In this document: in pieces, positions 1-17,271 of the stretch
How the letters are laid out: each line of letters begins with the position of its first letter
How positions within the stretch are numbered: the first letter of the stretch is position 1
Origin: Elysia chlorotica
Lineage: Eukaryota > Mollusca > Gastropoda > Plakobranchidae
DNA length: 64,000 bases
Direction of reading: 5' to 3'
Assembly (NCBI GenBank): GCA_003991915.1
Contig: RQTK01000288.1
Location: forward strand, 430,387-494,386
Notes under the pieces: generated by a model
Told to the model about the DNA's origin: nothing
What the model saw: only the letters and a program-made list of their open reading frames with translations
The model's database searches: none
Made by a program: the position numbers and the translations under genes

Positions 1-705
1 ACAAAGGAGTTTTGAGTTAATAGGGATGAAGCGAATATATGAAATAACGAAATGTCTGTTGTAATCACGAGCTGAGTTGACTGCTTAACGTCAGCACTAT
101 TTAGTCGAAATGCTGATGGGACCCAAGACTAACGTCTGTCATTTTAGGTACTGCCAAACTCAGAGAAAGAGCGAGGAGAGATGGACATTATACTGACACA
201 GACACAACTAGTTGGGATATAAATCGGACAGATACGTTTTTGATCAAGTATATGTATTGGGTTTTTAACCGGGGACCTCCTGATTGGGAGACATACACCT
301 GCACCAGTTCCCTCCCCCCCCCCCCCCTTTTTTTTAGAGCAATTACGAAATGACAAGATAAATGAATTGGTTTTATGAATCAAAAGGAATTTTTACAGAT
401 CATTGTTTGAAGGCACACGCAATGAAAACAAAAATATAATCTCCCAGCGAATAAAGGTCTTCATCCAGTCAGAGAAAATAGTTACAGCCCCTTTCACTCT
501 GACGCCTTTGAAAGCAATTTCAGCTCGGTTTGTTTCAGTGTTTTATTGTTTTTTGTTTTATTTTCAACCCAAGGGGCATTTACCTGGCTTCATGTCAAAT
601 CTTTAAGTTGCAGACGGAAAACAATGTCTGGCTAATTTGTTGTGTGAGGATTGTTGTTGTTTTTTTTAAGCCACTGTGCCTTTACCTGTATCTTATCGTA
701 TCTTG
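1..705. other. Intergenic, no gene recognised
   Basis: I see no coding exon with good splice context here. The first ~150 bases contain wording similar to the tail of the dispersed SINE family seen elsewhere in the window (ttaacgtcagcac near 87), so a degraded minus-strand copy is possible. A C-run followed by a T-run lies near 312-335. The short open frames have low-complexity translations and no recognisable domain. Confidence 0.4.
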
Positions 706-985
706 TGGGCGAACTAGTGTAGGTGGTAGAGTCTAGGTCTCACAACAGGACGGTCCCCGGTTCGAAATACACAATCGGTCAAAAATGTATATGTCCAATT
801 TCGTCACCATCTGGTTGGGCCGGTGTCAGTAAAATGTAACCGACTGAAGCAGGATTCACGGTATTCCTGCACTCTCTCTGTGTGAAAACACGTAAAATTA
901 TCACAAATTTGTCTCAGTACCCGTCGACAATAATTATAGCATTGTTGTTACTGATTTTAACGTTTAAAAAACCAACAGAACTTAT
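706..985 (+). repeat. tRNA-derived SINE copy
   Basis: The 5' head reads like a tRNA promoter: an A-box-like stretch (tagtgtaggtggtagag, about 714-730) and a B-box-like ggttcgaaatac about 30 bases later. The body contains phrases shared with other copies in the window: tggttgggccggtgtcagta, a segment ending in cacgtaaaattatcac, and a tail with a 'cccgtcgacaataattatag' type motif followed by a gttactgattttaacg ending. The same order of blocks occurs at 4333-4610, 14212-14480 and (reversed) 57745-57965. That it is a Pol III-derived SINE is inference from the box motifs. Confidence 0.7.
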
Positions 986-3090
986 CTAGCCTAATGAGGA
1001 GGAACACCTAAGCATGCGTTAAGAAACCAACTCAAGTTTTCTTATCTCCTCATATTTGTTCTTATCTAATACATTACATGGGGATTCGGTGGGGTTTTTT
1101 TGTTTTGTTTTTTATTGTGTCTTTTGTGTTTTGTTTTGTTATGTTTTGTTTTTTGTTTTTTGGCGCAGACATGCCAGACGTGCTTTATGCTGCATGTCAC
1201 CGCCGCTACCAGCGATCGCCAATCGGACAGTATAAAGTCAAACCCTGTCGCCCAGCACGGACGGTCGTTTGCGCCCTGAGGGGGCCTGAGTTTATCACCT
1301 CTCCTCTTTGTACTGGGCTTTATGGAAGTGGCTGACTTGTCACCTTACGACTTACGTCTATCTATGCCTTGCGTACATCACAGCGTTAACGGATGACGTC
1401 TCTCATGCATGGGATCATCTTATCGCTCATTGGCTCCGTAAGTCTGAAATAGAGCTTTGATTGGACGCCGGTGCAGATTCCTGTCCTATCGTCTCCGTTT
1501 TCGCTATGTGCCTCGTAACCACAAGGCCTCAAATTGTGCTAGAGTGAAACTAAGGGGCTCAATAATTGTCTCAATTTTTTGTACTGGCTGGTCTTAGTGC
1601 ATTTTGCATCCTAAGGCATCAGATAAACTGAGCCCATCTGTTTGTTTATTTCAAATTGAAGTTGATTGAAGGATACAAAAACGTAGATCTATGCGACATT
1701 TTTAGTTTCGTCAGTAATCTATTGAAAGTGATAAACAAGTGATATTAACGATAAATGGATAGGGCGACAACATAACTGCAAAACACTTATTCATGGAAGG
1801 ATCCAACGAAAACGTGTACGTTATAAAATAGCTATTAAGAAAATGTCGAGATCTAGAGCACATTTGCTTTTTGTATATTTGTTGTTGTTTTTAAATAGGT
1901 AGATAGGCATATTTTTATGGTAAACGATTCTCTTTAATTTTTTGTCCAATCCAACAAGGATGACATTCTCGATAATATGAAAATCACAATTCGTTTTACC
2001 TCTAGATGGTGCGATTTATAGTTCTGAATAAATGACTACGGTACTTTACATGAGTTTTGTTTTTTGTTTTATGTCTATTTTACTTATTCCTGGTTTGTTT
2101 ATTGCTATGTTTTGTCTCCATTGTTTTGATTTTTTGGTCTTTCTTTTTCCTTTTGAAACAGCCTTATCGCGTGGCTAGAGTCAGATGTGCTGCTGCGCTG
2201 TGCAACTCACCCAGCTGTGTTATCTGCTGTCCCCCTCAGAGGAATGAGACCATTTCCCCGGCGCGCGCTGCGATCAGATTATCAGAGACAAGGGTCAGGG
2301 GATTAGCGCCAGTCGATCCCATCACCAGGTCTGCCAGGGATTAGAGGCCTTGCAAATCTGGACCCAAAGCAGAAATGATGACGATGTGCAAGGGGACATG
2401 CACCGACGTCCAATTATAGTTTTATCCTAGACTTAAAAGGTCAAGAGCTACACAGAAAACGCACATGACGTACCTTTTCCCATTACGTTGCAAACATGTG
2501 CGGGTTGATTTGTTCTTGTGTGGCACCTTTTTGTATTGATAATGCACACCTTTCATTTCAAAATAATAAATATCAAAGCTTTTACCTTTTATACATTTTT
2601 AATTCCCCCAATAAGTGCGCACACGTTGTAGGCCTAAATCACATGATGTGAAAAGGCTAAGGGGGTGTATTATGTCATACGTTCTCATCGTGAAATCGCA
2701 CAGCTTGTATTATCACCAACCAGTCCATATCACAGTCACAGAGACAGTGAGGGTGTAAGGATAGTACCAGTCTATTGTCAGTTTTGCTTTGTTTTGTGCC
2801 CAAGAACATTGTACATGAATGTGACCTGAAAACCACAGAACGGTTTAGATGCAAAGTTGACGATGGGAATACAGCTTTCATCTCGTGAAAAATTTCGTGA
2901 AGCTTCGCAAGTAAACTTATAATGCTTTACGTGTATGCTTTAGAAATGTTATATACTTTTTCTATTACAATTTTTGTAGTCATTCTAAAACATAGCTAGA
3001 CCTCTTGGAGACTCGTTTCAGAGAGCGATGGGTCAAGTTTAACAGTTGTGTGAGGAGTTTACATCTAGGGCAGTATGTACAACTCGTCGT
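986..3090. other. Intergenic, moderately GC-rich patches, no gene recognised
   Basis: Two patches (about 1160-1540 and 2160-2345) are more GC- and CpG-rich than their surroundings and are each preceded by T-rich tracts, so they could be untranslated exons or promoter DNA. No open frame in either shows a recognisable domain or convincing splice pairing. The rest is AT-rich and featureless to my eye. Confidence 0.35.
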
Positions 3091-3094
3091 AAGC

Positions 3095-3690
3095 CTTACA
3101 ATTCGCAAATCTTAGGACGAATCGTACGCTTACCACAAGCTTGTACTTCCGACCATGAGTCTGCTAAGTCATTACAGTATGTGACCCTCTTAAACTAAAA
3201 TAATTATTATTTGGCCTATTGTAAAGTCTCGTTCTAAAGAATAGTTAGAAAAAAAAAAATAACTGCTGTGTTCGGAGTGGTGGTCTAGGGCGTGTTATTC
3301 TCTGCTGTCTGTGGGCTACGGCCGTAAGTTTTCTTTACAACGTTGCGGATGCTCCCAAGCCTTAGTATTCGCAAATCTTAGGACGAATCGTACGCTTACC
3401 ACTAGGTTGTACTTCCGACCCTGAGTCTGCTAAGTCATTACAGTATGTGACCCTCTTGAACTAAAATAAACACTGTTTGGCCTATTGTAAAGTCTCGTTC
3501 TAAAGAATAGTTAAAGAAAAAATAACTGCTGTGTTCGGAGTGCTGGTCTAGGGCAGGTTAACCTCTGCTGTCTTTGGACTACGGCCGTAAGTTTTCTTTA
3601 CAACGTTGCGGATGCTCCCAAGCCTTAGTATTTGCAAATCTTAGGACGATTTGTAAGCTTACTACCACGTTGTACCTAGCACCCATAAAC
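3095..3690 (+). repeat. Direct repeat, ~265-bp unit, two full copies and a partial third
   Basis: The motif gcaaatcttaggacgaatcg occurs at 3105 and 3371 and, with changes, at 3634: spacings of 266 and 263 bases. The units share blocks for cattacagtatgtgaccctc, for 'aaagtctcgttctaaagaat' and for a CG-rich 'ctacggccgtaagttttc' segment. The array ends about 50 bases before the ATG of the vWD-type gene, so it forms that gene's immediate 5' flank or 5' UTR and may carry promoter copies. Confidence 0.85.
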
Positions 3691-3738
3691 TGTAACGTGA
3701 CGGACGGTGACGCAGACAAACCGCGAGACTAGGTTAGG

Positions 3739-10062
<6,324 letters not shown>

Positions 10063-10072
<10 letters not shown>

Positions 10073-10134
10073 TGTTAGGGGTGCTAGGGCTGTTAGTGTT
10101 AGGGGTGCTAGGGCTGTTAGTGTTAGGGGTGCTA
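10063..10134 (+). repeat. 24-bp repeat, three copies, containing the stop codon
   Basis: The unit gggctgttagtgttaggg plus gtgcta occurs three times in a row. The first copy encodes the last Gly-Cys codons and the TAG stop of the vWD gene; the other two fall in the 3' UTR. The end of the coding region has therefore been copied downstream. Confidence 0.85.
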
Positions 10135-10465
10135 AGGCTTCAGAGTTCGGAATACAGAATACAACAAGGCAGGGATTGGAAGAATCTTTCTGACTTTTCT
10201 TATTTTCTTGTTAATTTTTAATTGTTTTTATTTACTTATCTGTAACGAATTGTCAATGCACGAGAATTAATAATTCTACTCAACGATCAATACGTAGATG
10301 TGGTTCAATATTAAAAAAATTAAAATGTAAAAACGTTTATCTTTCATATAGCCAAATGGTAAAATTCTTATCTTTTGATTTCCAACTAACATTTCGTTGC
10401 AATTTTTAAAGCTGTCTTTATTTATATGGTAAACAATTTATCCAATCTATAATAGTTATAATTAT

Positions 10466-10468
10466 TGC

Positions 10469-10529
<61 letters not shown>

Positions 10530-10546
10530 ATTATTATTATTATTAT
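10466..10546 (+). repeat. (TTG)n then (TAT)n microsatellite at a gap edge
   Basis: About 20 TTG units followed by TAT units run directly into the N stretch, so the assembly probably broke inside this repeat. Confidence 0.95.
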
Positions 10547-11252
10547 NNNNNNNNNNNNNNNNNNNNNNNNNNNNNNNNNNNNNNNNNNNNNNNNNNNNNN
10601 NNNNNNNNNNNNNNNNNNNNNNNNNNNNNNNNNNNNNNNNNNNNNNNNNNNNNNNNNNNNNNNNNNNNNNNNNNNNNNNNNNNNNNNNNNNNNNNNNNNN
10701 NNNNNNNNNNNNNNNNNNNNNNNNNNNNNNNNNNNNNNNNNNNNNNNNNNNNNNNNNNNNNNNNNNNNNNNNNNNNNNNNNNNNNNNNNNNNNNNNNNNN
10801 NNNNNNNNNNNNNNNNNNNNNNNNNNNNNNNNNNNNNNNNNNNNNNNNNNNNNNNNNNNNNNNNNNNNNNNNNNNNNNNNNNNNNNNNNNNNNNNNNNNN
10901 NNNNNNNNNNNNNNNNNNNNNNNNNNNNNNNNNNNNNNNNNNNNNNNNNNNNNNNNNNNNNNNNNNNNNNNNNNNNNNNNNNNNNNNNNNNNNNNNNNNN
11001 NNNNNNNNNNNNNNNNNNNNNNNNNNNNNNNNNNNNNNNNNNNNNNNNNNNNNNNNNNNNNNNNNNNNNNNNNNNNNNNNNNNNNNNNNNNNNNNNNNNN
11101 NNNNNNNNNNNNNNNNNNNNNNNNNNNNNNNNNNNNNNNNNNNNNNNNNNNNNNNNNNNNNNNNNNNNNNNNNNNNNNNNNNNNNNNNNNNNNNNNNNNN
11201 NNNNNNNNNNNNNNNNNNNNNNNNNNNNNNNNNNNNNNNNNNNNNNNNNNNN
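10547..11252. other. Assembly gap, 706 N
   Basis: Unresolved bases. The left flank is a trinucleotide repeat and the right flank is AT-rich non-repetitive DNA. Any content is unknown, including the 3' end of the vWD transcript. Confidence 1.
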
Positions 11253-12609
11253 TTAGTAATGTCATTATTATTTTCATTCGCATCATATTGACATTCCATT
11301 ATTCATTTTCCTTTCATCATGCTAGTTTTACTTTTAACAAAATCTTGGATTTTTTTCCTTTCTACTTTATTGTTAGGCGCCTAAACTTATGCTCTTCAAC
11401 GTCTATATTTTGTGGTGTTTATTTCTTTTTCTTTTTTTTTTTTTATCTTATAATAGTTTTATGGTCTTCATTATAATAAAATCTAACTAAATTTAATATG
11501 CAATTTTATCAAGAGCTGTATTATCACAATTTTGATTAATTACGTAGCCTTTCTAGAAAATGTACCTGGTTCGTAAGTATATAAAATTAAAAGCATCACT
11601 GGTGTCTCATTAACATAAAATATTGTTATTTATGCAAATCGGTAATTGTATGGTTTATACATGGATTATTTATAAGAAATAAACTCTGAGTCATGAGTGT
11701 TGGTTTTATTGGCCAATTATTTGTGTGTTTTGTTTACTTGATCGGCATGTGTAGGTAAGAAATGAACGTTGCAAAGTTTTCAAAATGACCTTCAAAAGAG
11801 CTGTTGATCAACATTACAGATCAAACGGTCAAACGGTGCGATCGCAGAAGTGCATTATCAAAATGGTTATCATTATTGAACATAATTGGCAAAAAAATCC
11901 ATTTTTTACAACCACTGGGCCTAGAAAATTTATTGTAAGCTGAATATTGACGTATGTCCTGCCGCCAATGTTCCGCTCATGAGAGTGCTCATTCTGGAAG
12001 CCAACAGGATCTTAATGGTTCATTATAAAAGACAACAAAAATTTCAACATTCTTTCAAAATATGTAAATACATGTAATTAAATTGGTTTGCTGTTGTTGT
12101 TGCTGCTGCGGCGGCGGCGGCGAAGGGCGGTGTAACTTAGAGCGGGTCAAGCAGGACTGAATACTGCAAGGGTAGAAAAGGAGGAGGAGGGGGAGGAGGG
12201 GCACTCGACTGTAGGTACGTGTTATCGTTATTCTGAGTCTGACCTTGAACTTTAGTTCCGCTTTCACTTTCGTTATCGTGATACTGAAATTGAATACTTC
12301 TATACTCTTGAGATAAAGTGACTATTAAAGAAGTTATATGAATCCTTTACAATATCCTGGGTCACTTTAGAATTAGCCATCAAAGATTGGATTTAGAAAT
12401 AGCCTGCATGTAGAGCTAGAATGGATTCTGGTCTAAGCAATCTTCCCAAAGACATTTGGCTTGTATGTGATGGGATTAGATCTAGGCTACATGTGTGATC
12501 TGTTTTATAATCTTATCTTAAGAGGTTTCAAATATTGTTTAATTAGAAAATGATTATTACAACTACAGGGAGGCTAGGATCTATCTAGATCTAGTTGTAA
12601 ATGAAGATT
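11253..12609. other. Intergenic, AT-rich, no gene seen
   Basis: I find no coding exon. A GC-rich ctgctgcggcggcggcggcg stretch near 12102-12121 and a purine-rich gaggagggggaggagg near 12183 stand out from the AT-rich surroundings but have no associated gene model. Confidence 0.4.
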
Positions 12610-12861
12610 CTAAAGATGATATGTATCTACATCTAAATCTTTCTCAGAAAAGATTATCTCAATACTCAAGATGTATTGATACCAGTAACCATTGCATCTG
12701 CCAACCAGCTCTTGCCATTTTCTTCTGATCGATGCTTTCCTTTTATTTTCACTAATTGGTTTCCCTTCCACTCTGTAAAGTATAATGTTGTCCTTCCATC
12801 GCCTTCTCTGCCTTTCTCTTTTAATGCGTGCAGGATGTTTGTCAATGATCCTGCAGCTCAA
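12610..12861 (-). pseudogene. Degraded non-LTR retrotransposon ORF tail
   Basis: The minus-strand frame reads RERQRRRWKDNI, then a diverged middle, then RRKWQELVGR. This spacing matches the extreme C-terminus commonly seen in LINE endonuclease/reverse transcriptases of the RTE/Jockey type (a GRQR..W.DNI block followed ~25-30 residues later by W..LV). No catalytic domain is left nearby, so it is an inactive fragment. The family assignment is from memory of the motif and has not been searched. Confidence 0.5.
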
Positions 12862-12925
12862 TGTAACTTGATCAATGATCCCTACTTATACTGATAGCCT
12901 ACCTGATGCAATCTGTGTAGCATTG

Positions 12926-13110
12926 GCCTCCAAATTGGCACACAAATGGCCCCCTAGTGGTTAAGCCGGAGTCAATGTAAAAAGACTCACTAAGACTAGA
13001 GTTCTGGCACCCGTGCGCTGTATCTGTGTTACAGTTGTCAGATATAATTCTTAGGACCTGTCTACAATATAGCCAAGCTCCTGATATTGACCATTAAGAA
13101 ACAACATTAA
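12926..13110 (+). repeat. Diverged SINE copy
   Basis: Contains cccctagtggttaagccgga, a 'gagttctggcacccgtgcgc' block, 'gttgtcagatataattcttagg' type tail wording and 'ctgtctacaatatagccaag', all in the order of the tRNA-headed SINE family. The head is not clear. Confidence 0.5.
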
Positions 13111-13458
13111 TATAGTGAGCACCCTTACTCATGTAATAAAGACCTGTGCAAAACCTATGATATACGTATGTGTTCATGGATTGTTTTCATCCATTTTAAT
13201 ATTAAAGACAAACTTTTTTCCCAATCTGAATCATGTTACTTTACAAATTTCACTACCAGATGTAGCTGTAATCCACATGATTCGAGGAAGACTCTGAGGC
13301 AATGGTTATTCTCATCACTGTCTAGGGATTGAAATTAATGTTTACTTATATTCTTTGTCACTTAAACTGTTTAAGTACATACTGTATAACTATTTAAAAT
13401 TTTTTTTTAAGTTATTGTGATTGTCTCAAATTTTCCACATAATGTTATATATTCTCAG

Positions 13459-15335
13459 ATGAAACCTTGTGAAGTTTACAAAGAGGAACACAATGACTGC
13501 AAAAGTAAGTATTGGGAACAAATCGTTCTTGATTCAAATACATCAACACTTTTCATAAAGGAAAGTTTTTGCTCTAGGTGTATTTTCTCATATCCTTTAT
13601 TATATAATGACAATGTATAAGTTTTTGATGGATTAAAAATTAGCTTTCTATCTCAGTTTTTCCTCAAAGAATTGCAATTCAATATTTTCGGGGGTTTTTG
13701 GTGTTTTTTTTTTTTATTAAAGCAGAAGTAAAATAGTGAATTTTTGCTTTTAATTCTATCTTTTTTCCATTATATACCCATTTTCTCATAATTTACATTT
13801 TATTTGTCGTGAAAACCTCTGTCAGAGATTCTATCCAGATTTTACCAGTACTATGTGGATGGGGCTAAGACAGACTGCTCTCAGTGGCTCATGGATTTCA
13901 AAAACTGTATGATCTTCAGAAAGACAAGAGATACAAAAGCAATGGTTTGTGGAGAAGTGCAATATTACATGTACATGCAGCTCTTAACTCAACGAAGTCA
14001 CAGTATTTTGCCAGTAATTCTCATCAAATCGCACTATTTTGAGGATTTTTCCCAAATCTTTCCAACCAATGAAGATAAAATAAGACTTTTTACAGATTGC
14101 AAACTTAAGCTTTTCATCTTTCAAATAAAACATCTATTTCGCTGCTTAAATGTACGCCCTGTGACTTTGTTGAGTTAATTGCGTCTTATTACCTAAAAGT
14201 TTCTCACTCCAATCAGGGCAAGTTGGTTCAAGTGGTAGAGAGCCAGGCTTTTCTTCAGGAGGTCCCTTATTCTATCCCACAATCTAGCAAATTTATGTCT
14301 GATGCACCCACTGGGGGTCGTTTGTGGTATATACATGTACATGCATAATGTGACTGTCTAAAGCAGAAGTTCTGGTACCCTCACCATGTCTCTGAATGAC
14401 AAAAAGTAAACTTATATTGGGACTCCCCTGCTATAGCCCAGTTACTGTACATGGATGTTACAAAACCAACCTTTTAGACTTTACCTTTGGTCTATTAGTC
14501 TTGTGGGCTAAACTGTTCTGATTAATATAAATATTAACCGTCTCATCGCATACATTTAATTTTCATTACCATCTGTTTTCAGAAGCTTTATGTACATGTA
14601 AATGTAGTAGTAAACATACAAGGCCAGACGCACACTAAAGATTGAAAGCAGATGCTACTATATCAACAACAATAAATTAAAGCTCCTTTCATCAGTGAGA
14701 ATCATGTTGAATAACAAATTATTGTAATTCAAAGGAGTCTATCACTGTTCTTTGTTATTCTAACTGTAGTAAGTTGTATCTTTGGATGCAAAGTGTATTG
14801 TAACATATATGTTTTTAATGCAAGCTTGTTACTTCATTGAAACATTTTTTTCCTATCTTTTTGCTGTACTGGTACTTGACATGTCTAGAGATGGGTTAAC
14901 CTTTATTCAAAATTTTTTTTGGCTTCTCTTTTTAGCAGTATTGTCTTTTTTTTTAATGACTTCATATAAGATTGCTAAATCAAAATACATCTAAGTCTAT
15001 AGGAGATTAAAACATTCGTACATGTGATATAAACTCCTCAAAGTTTTAAGTTACAGAATTGGAAATTTCTTTTTTTTCCTCAGGATGCTGTTTTGTCGAG
15101 TGAAAGGAAGCGCAGAGCAGAGCGACTTCAGAGGGCGAGGGATAACAATGTTTGGGAATATAGAACTTCTCCCCCACCTGAATGGTTCAGTCCTCTTTCT
15201 TCGGAGTCCGCTTGCAGATAGCAGCTTGCACTATGTAGCACCTCATCTCACTTTTTTTGTTTTGTTGTAAACAATTTTATGTGAAGGGCATAGAGACAGC
15301 CTTAAAGGTTGTCATATGCACTTTATGAATGCCAT

Positions 15336-15384
<49 letters not shown>

Positions 15385-15602
15385 CTGTTATCTTGCATGC
15401 CAGTTGGAAATGTGATATAAACTCCTCAAAGTTACAGAATTGGAAATTTCTTTATTTTCCTCAGGACGCTGTTTTGTCGAGTGAACGGAAGCGCAGAGCA
15501 GAGCGGCTTCAGAGGGCGAGGGATAACAATGTTTGGGAATATAGAACTTCTCCCCCACCTGAATGGTTCAGTCCTCTTTCTTCGGAGACTGCTGGCAGAT
15601 AG
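13459..15602 (+). CDS. C22orf39: PANTS / C22orf39 homologue (UPF0545), twin CX9C protein
   Basis: Exons 13459-13504, 13826-13944 and a last exon present twice, 15084-15221 and 15465-15602; 100 residues either way. The ATG sits directly after an attctcag acceptor, so an upstream 5' UTR exon is likely. Two CX9C pairs are visible: Cys4/Cys14 (CEVYKEEHNDC) and Cys33/Cys43 (CSQWLMDFKNC), the coiled-coil-helix pattern. The C-terminus holds the conserved SPPPEWF block. The block order KPCE, YYV.G, C.QW and SPPP.W matches vertebrate C22orf39/PANTS, about 105 residues. PANTS is described in vertebrates as a regulator of synaptic plasticity; the role here is unknown. Phases agree at all junctions. The exon 2 donor (atg|gtttgt) is weak. 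Confidence 0.88.
14212..14480 (+). repeat. tRNA-derived SINE copy in intron 2 of PANTS
   Basis: The head ggcaagttggttcaagtggt agag-type A box is followed by a weak B box (ttattctatcccac). The body has cacccactgggggtcgtttg and a 'gcagaagttctggtaccc' block, and the tail has 'ctatagcccagttactgtac' type wording ending in 'aaaaccaac'. Confidence 0.65.
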
Positions 15603-15714
15603 CAGCTTGCACTATGTAGCACCTCATCTCACTTTTTGTTTTGTTATAAACAATTTTATGTGAAGCGCATAGAGACAGCCTTAAAGGTTGTGATATGCAC
15701 TTTATGAATGCCAT

Positions 15715-15745
<31 letters not shown>

Positions 15746-15765
15746 CATCTTGCATGCCAGTTGGA
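15024..15765 (+). repeat. Tandem duplication (~387 and ~355 bp) of the PANTS terminal exon
   Basis: Copies at about 15024-15410 and 15412-15765 each start gtgatataaactcctcaaag, contain the pyrimidine tract, acceptor, the 138-nt coding part and the 3' flank (cattttatgtgaag-type, gcactttatgaatgccatgt), and end in an (ATT)n run. The coding parts differ mostly at synonymous sites, with changes only near the C-terminus (SACR in copy 1, TAGR in copy 2). The shared ATT-run end may have promoted the duplication. Confidence 0.9.
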
Positions 15766-17271
15766 ATGATTAGTTAGTCGCAGAAAGAAAAAAAGTTTTT
15801 GTGGGAGGTGGCTAAAGTGTAGATTGCAGAGCCAAAAATTTGAACACAAGTGGAGAGATTGACACATATCTGATAGATCTGTGATAATGCATATAAGATA
15901 TTACTTTTGAAACTTGTCTTTGAATTTCAAATGTTTCAACTAAAGTGAGAGAAACTAGATGGAAGAATTTTTTTCATAAAACTAGATTATCGAAGGAAGA
16001 AAAAAAAGCCTTGCGAAATGAAATCTTAGTCTGCTTACTTTTGTGCAAATACAAAATAAAGATTGTTAAAATGGTTTAAAAGTGCACACAGCAATAAAGG
16101 CTTTTCCTGGATGGATCTAAAAAAAAGGATCCCGCATGTAAATTGCCAGAGTTCTTTTTTAAAATGTTTAAACTAATATATGTAGTTCTATTGTCCTCAC
16201 AGATTAGTTTTATTAATTTGGTCTTCAATTGTTTAGGAACATATTTTTTATTCTTGTGTCAATATGCTAAGAATAAAGACTTCTTTTCGTGGAATTATTT
16301 GGTTTCATCTTTGGCTAATCATACACTTAGGTCTAGATATGTTTTGTTTCATTGTTAAAATTACATACATTGTTCATATACCATACAGCCCAGCACAGCT
16401 TAAAACAAATATTTGAATTTTGTGTGTGTGCCTATGCTTGTCAATATTTATTCGAATACAATTTGTAAGAACTTTTATATTCAACAATTTCTGGTGGATA
16501 ATATAACCAGAGTTTGAGCATTTGTGTCTTATATTCCTTGTTCCAGAAGGTCTGTGGTTCAAATCTCACCAGCTACCCAACTTCAAACAAGTTAGCAATA
16601 GCATCGCCTAAGTTTGTCCAATGTTTGCTTGGCTTCGCACATTTAGTGTCAGAGACTGCATTGGGCTAGAACCAGATGGCTTGTGATGGCCTGCGTGTAC
16701 GTGTAAGCCTATTGCTAGCGCTGATTATGTAGCGAGAGAGGGGTTGGTGTTAGGCCTTGTTAATGATAGATTAGCTGACCCACGACTGGCAGCGGTACTG
16801 CAATGCATAAGGGAGTGAAAGGTGTGTCAGAATAAGTCGATTTTTGAGAAACTCTACCAGTCAGAAGGACAAAGTTAGTAATTTCCTTTCGGTTTAGCGA
16901 TAGTGTGCTGGTCAGCGATTTTGATTAACCATATGTTTCATAACAGGGAAATAGAAGGAGAACAGTAACTGTTTTGATTTCTTTTCAGTTCTGTCATTTT
17001 TTCTGATTCAGACGTTTTCAGTTAAGGTGTGTTCCACTGTACTGATTTAAGTCTTACTTTTGGTCACTTCTCTGTTATAGGAGGTTATGTATTTGACTCA
17101 GTACTATAATATTATAGCTAGTTTGCTGAGTGCACTGTACATGATAAGCTACAAGAACATAGAAAAAAGAAGCCAACAATGTGTCATCCAAATCTCCCTT
17201 CAAGTTTAATAGAGTCTTCAACATACATCAGCGTTATTATACATGAAGTTTTATATTGCTCACTACCTTTG
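15766..17271. other. Intergenic between converging PANTS and FTSJ3
   Basis: The two genes end tail to tail here. AATAAA-type signals on the plus strand lie near 16054 (aaaataaagattg) and 16090 (gcaataaagg) and could serve PANTS. A diverged tRNA-like segment with a B-box word (ggttcaaatctcacc, near 16556) and a 'gagactgcattgggctagaa' body lies at about 16498-16720. I see no further gene. Confidence 0.45.

Noticed and set aside
10418..11299. Long frames full of X with poly-Leu or poly-Thr ends
   Set aside because: They cross an assembly gap and a TTG/TAT microsatellite.
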